Assembly (NCBI RefSeq): GCF_042140245.1
Contig: NZ_CP159483.1
Span: 2,914,001-2,978,000, forward strand
Source: MH13 sp042140245
GTDB lineage: Bacteria; Pseudomonadota; Alphaproteobacteria; Rhizobiales; MH13
Reading direction: 5' to 3'
Length of the DNA: 64,000 nt
Every line of letters starts with the position of its first letter. Positions within the stretch are counted from its first letter, which is position 1. Below are positions 61,484 to 64,000 of the stretch, piece after piece. Under the pieces are notes generated by a model. It saw nothing but the letters and a program-made list of their open reading frames with translations, was not told the DNA's origin and made no database searches. The translations under genes were made by a program, and so were the position numbers.

Positions 61484-64000
61484 CTAGCCACCCTGCTGGT
61501 ATTCAAAGATGTTACGGAAGACGCCCGGTGCCAAAATTGACATCGGGTTGACCTCCAACTGCGGGCTATCCACGCTGCCAGTTAGCGCAAAAGTGACACC
61601 GAGCAGGCCCTCGGTGTCACGCCCGCCCAGGGCCTGACCAAGAATCGGAATCCGGCTGAAAATGTTGTTGATCGTAAAGAACGGAACGTAGGTACCGCTT
61701 AGCCGCACCTCGTTCGCAGCATAGTCGATCACACCATCAATGTTGCCACCCAGCGATGGTCCCCACCCTTCTGCATCATGAATGATGAGGCGATCAGGTG
61801 TGCGGTCAAATGTGATGTTGGTGACTTCAATTTCGATGCGATCAGCGGTTTCAAATTCTCCTGGCAAGACAACGTCGCTGGCATTGCGTGCTTGATCGCG
61901 ACCACTGGTGAAGATGCGCTCCATGGCCGGTTCGTTGACGATCTCAAAATCGCTCAACAACAGTTGCCCCGCGACACGACCACCAACCGATTGTGGATCA
62001 AGAACCAGTGTGGCACGGCCACCTTGGGCGCGTTCATACAGCCCCAAAAACCGCAGAAACGTCCCAGCATCGCCCGATGAGATCACCAGACTGTTGCTGG
62101 CGCCAGCGGGAGCCAGCGTGCCCACCAAATCTGTACCATCAGTATGGCGTGCTCGAAGATCAAAGGTGGTGATGCGCTCTCCGGTTTGAGCATATCTGAG
62201 CTGCACGTCGGCCAAGCTCGCCCCCTGCTGAGTAACAAGCTCGCCCACCTCAACATCAAGCGACAGCGCACCTGCAGCTTCTCGATCACCGCGCAGCAAA
62301 TCGGGGGTGAGAACAAACCTATCGCCGGTCAGCCGCGCGGATATGTTCTGACTGTTGCGTGTAAGGTCCAATGCAAAACGACCAATACCGTCAATAGCCA
62401 CACTCTCAAACTCAGCGACGCGCAGCTCGTCGTCTACAAAATCAAGGCTTCCGCGCACGGCCAAGCCATCAGCAGCCACCACAAGGTCGCGAATCTGCCG
62501 TTGGTTATCTCGCTCCCGCACCGTAAAACTTGCACGTGAGGCAACACCAGCGGGCTTTCTGTAGCCAAGCTCAGCGATCGCGATGGTGGCATCGGTAAGG
62601 TCAATCACCATTCTGCGCTCGCCATCAGCGTTTTCCTGGCCGAGGTCTACACCAATTGTGCCGGTTAGATAGTCGCCGAAGTCCAAACCCATTTGGCGTC
62701 GATCATCGGCGTCCAAGACCATGGCCAGCAGCAAGCCATCGGTTCCAGGAGTTAGGTCCAAATCCGTCAAGATTCCGTCGAAACGTGCCTGTCCAAGCAG
62801 CGATGTCCCCGTTTCGTCGGCAAGAATGCGGAAATTGCCATCCGACATGGTTCGCCCTTCAACCGGCTGACTGCTTGCAAAGTCGGTCACGATTGCTTCG
62901 GTGGACGCCCGCACTGTGTCACGGTCGATCTCATCAGCAAGCACAGCTTCGATGCGCGAGGACAGCTCAACATGCCCTGTGACCGTTTCTGGGTCGAAGG
63001 GAACCGCATCCTCCAGCTCTAAGGGATCCATCAATGCCATATGAGCAAAACCAGATGCGGGTCCCTCCAAGTCCAGCTCAAGCCAAGCTAGGGGATCGGG
63101 ATCAGCATGATCGGCAATGAAGAACTCGGCTCTCGGCACGGCAATCGTTTCGCCTGTTTCTAAACGCCCAGCTCCGCCGTTACCGACCATATGGACAGTG
63201 CGCCCCGTCACCTCGATTGTTCCATCCAATCCAAACACCACCGGCAACTCACCCGCGGTGCGCATCACCAGGTTTTGGTATGGCGCCGATAGGCTGAGCA
63301 TGTCGTCGACAAGATAGGTGCGACCGTCTTCAACTTCGATATCCTCAAGACGCGCGGCAAAGGAAAACGTGCTTTCGCCCAGTCGGCCTTCGGCAACATT
63401 TTCCAGGAACCAGCTTCGTGCCTGCGGCGAAATAGGAAGCGGCCACATGGCTGCCAAATGCGGCACACGCATGGGCGTTGATTGGCCGACCAGCGAGACG
63501 AACGTCCCCTGTTCGGTTAGCTCCATCAAACCAGCATAGGCCACGCGCACATCGCCCATGGCCACCTGCATAAGCGGTAGATCGATCAAACGGCCGCTGT
63601 CATCAACAAAGAGTTCGAGCGATACGCTGCCAAGGGCGCGCTGAAGCGTTCGGCTGAGTTCAGGTTCCGGTGGTATGGCCAAGCGATAGCTGGGGGCAGC
63701 GAGGGTTAGCGCCATTCCGCGCCGCCCCTCGCGCACGGCTGGCGCCAGTGTGCCATTGAACACACCGCCTGTTTCTTGAAACTGGACCTGCGCGGAGATG
63801 ATATCGAACCGCCCGCTCTCACGGGTGTAGATCATCGGTACGGAGGCAAATTCCAAGATAGTGGCCGCACGCCGACTGGCCACCAGATAACCTGCATCAC
63901 TTTCGAATAGAGCGGCGATCTGGTTCACCGCACCATCATCTTCATCGCGCGTCACAACGATTTCGGAGGCAAGATTGGATTCGAACGTGACAGGTCCATC
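61484..64000 (-). CDS. Large AsmA/YhdP-like protein (DUF3971 region), 5' truncated by window
   Basis: At least 838 residues are encoded and the frame continues past the right edge without a stop or clear start, so only the C-terminal part is seen. It consists of repetitive beta-rich segments with patterns such as MQVAMGDVRVAYAGLMELTEQGTF and RARHTDGTDLVGTL, and ends with GRDTEGLLGVTFALTGSVDSPQLEVNPMSILAPGVFRNIF, a close typical of YhdP/AsmA-like proteins. These are thought to form long hydrophobic grooves that carry phospholipids between inner and outer membrane. It is convergent with tyrS, with 13 bases between the stops and no terminator visible. Confidence 0.85.
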   Translation of the reverse strand, partial: DGPVTFESNLASEIVVTRDEDDGAVNQIAALFESDAGYLVASRRAATILEFASVPMIYTRESGRFDIISAQVQFQETGGVFNGTLAPAVREGRRGMALTLAAPSYRLAIPPEPELSRTLQRALGSVSLELFVDDSGRLIDLPLMQVAMGDVRVAYAGLMELTEQGTFVSLVGQSTPMRVPHLAAMWPLPISPQARSWFLENVAEGRLGESTFSFAARLEDIEVEDGRTYLVDDMLSLSAPYQNLVMRTAGELPVVFGLDGTIEVTGRTVHMVGNGGAGRLETGETIAVPRAEFFIADHADPDPLAWLELDLEGPASGFAHMALMDPLELEDAVPFDPETVTGHVELSSRIEAVLADEIDRDTVRASTEAIVTDFASSQPVEGRTMSDGNFRILADETGTSLLGQARFDGILTDLDLTPGTDGLLLAMVLDADDRRQMGLDFGDYLTGTIGVDLGQENADGERRMVIDLTDATIAIAELGYRKPAGVASRASFTVRERDNQRQIRDLVVAADGLAVRGSLDFVDDELRVAEFESVAIDGIGRFALDLTRNSQNISARLTGDRFVLTPDLLRGDREAAGALSLDVEVGELVTQQGASLADVQLRYAQTGERITTFDLRARHTDGTDLVGTLAPAGASNSLVISSGDAGTFLRFLGLYERAQGGRATLVLDPQSVGGRVAGQLLLSDFEIVNEPAMERIFTSGRDQARNASDVVLPGEFETADRIEIEVTNITFDRTPDRLIIHDAEGWGPSLGGNIDGVIDYAANEVRLSGTYVPFFTINNIFSRIPILGQALGGRDTEGLLGVTFALTGSVDSPQLEVNPMSILAPGVFRNIFEYQQGG

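Overview
The window looks like chromosomal core DNA of an alphaproteobacterium, most likely of the Hyphomicrobiales (Rhizobiales). Signs of this are the gene order frr-pyrH-tsf-rpsB, the full 14-gene nuo cluster whose NuoE has a long C-terminal tail, the run tig-clpP-clpX-lon-HU-tRNA-Val, a glnB-glnA pair behind a sigma54-type promoter, a suf cluster with motifs that fit the rhizobial iron regulator Irr, tRNA genes that encode their own CCA, and LexA-type operators of the alphaproteobacterial form GAAC-N7-GAAC / GTTC-N7-GTTC. I see no phage, insertion sequence, CRISPR array or rRNA. The window is almost all housekeeping genes, so the interesting material is in small genes and control sites between them.

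Layout. 1-3750 (minus): start of uppS, then frr, pyrH, tsf and rpsB, for translation and lipid carrier synthesis. 3950-7760: dnaE, and upstream of it a 24-residue membrane microprotein gene with its own promoter covered by two perfect LexA-type boxes. 7786-11263: lolD, lolC/E and proS. 11360-12032: a small secreted protein and a candidate small RNA on the plus strand. 12162-31588 (minus): one unbroken same-strand run, read nuoA to nuoN and then birA, rnj, mce and a DUF1467 membrane gene, with a helix-hairpin-helix protein and a DUF3291 protein inserted between nuoF and nuoG. 31762-41317 (minus): tRNA-Asp, a DUF3422 membrane protein, tRNA-Val, HU, lon, clpX, clpP, trigger factor and tRNA-Leu, a protein quality-control block.

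41536-50647 is mainly plus strand: glnB-glnA (nitrogen control), an ArsR-type regulator with an AHSA1-type partner, parE, a minus-strand fasciclin protein, an RhlE-like RNA helicase and a diguanylate cyclase. 50665-58023 (minus) is the iron-sulfur cluster assembly locus: a class I cysteine desulfurase, sufB, two small membrane proteins, sufC, sufD, sufS, sufT and sufA, with two Irr-type boxes. 58304-64000: an alpha/beta hydrolase, anmK, tyrS and the 3' part of a very large AsmA/YhdP-like protein that runs off the window.

The strongest candidate for something little described is the LexA-boxed microprotein next to dnaE. It resembles in size, topology and control the SOS division inhibitor SidA of Caulobacter, but homology is not shown. 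Other leads are the candidate small RNA near 11.97 kb, the duplicated helix-hairpin-helix domain inside the nuo operon, the two short membrane proteins inside suf, and the Irr-type boxes. All function calls rest on reading the sequence and on family knowledge; no database search was run.
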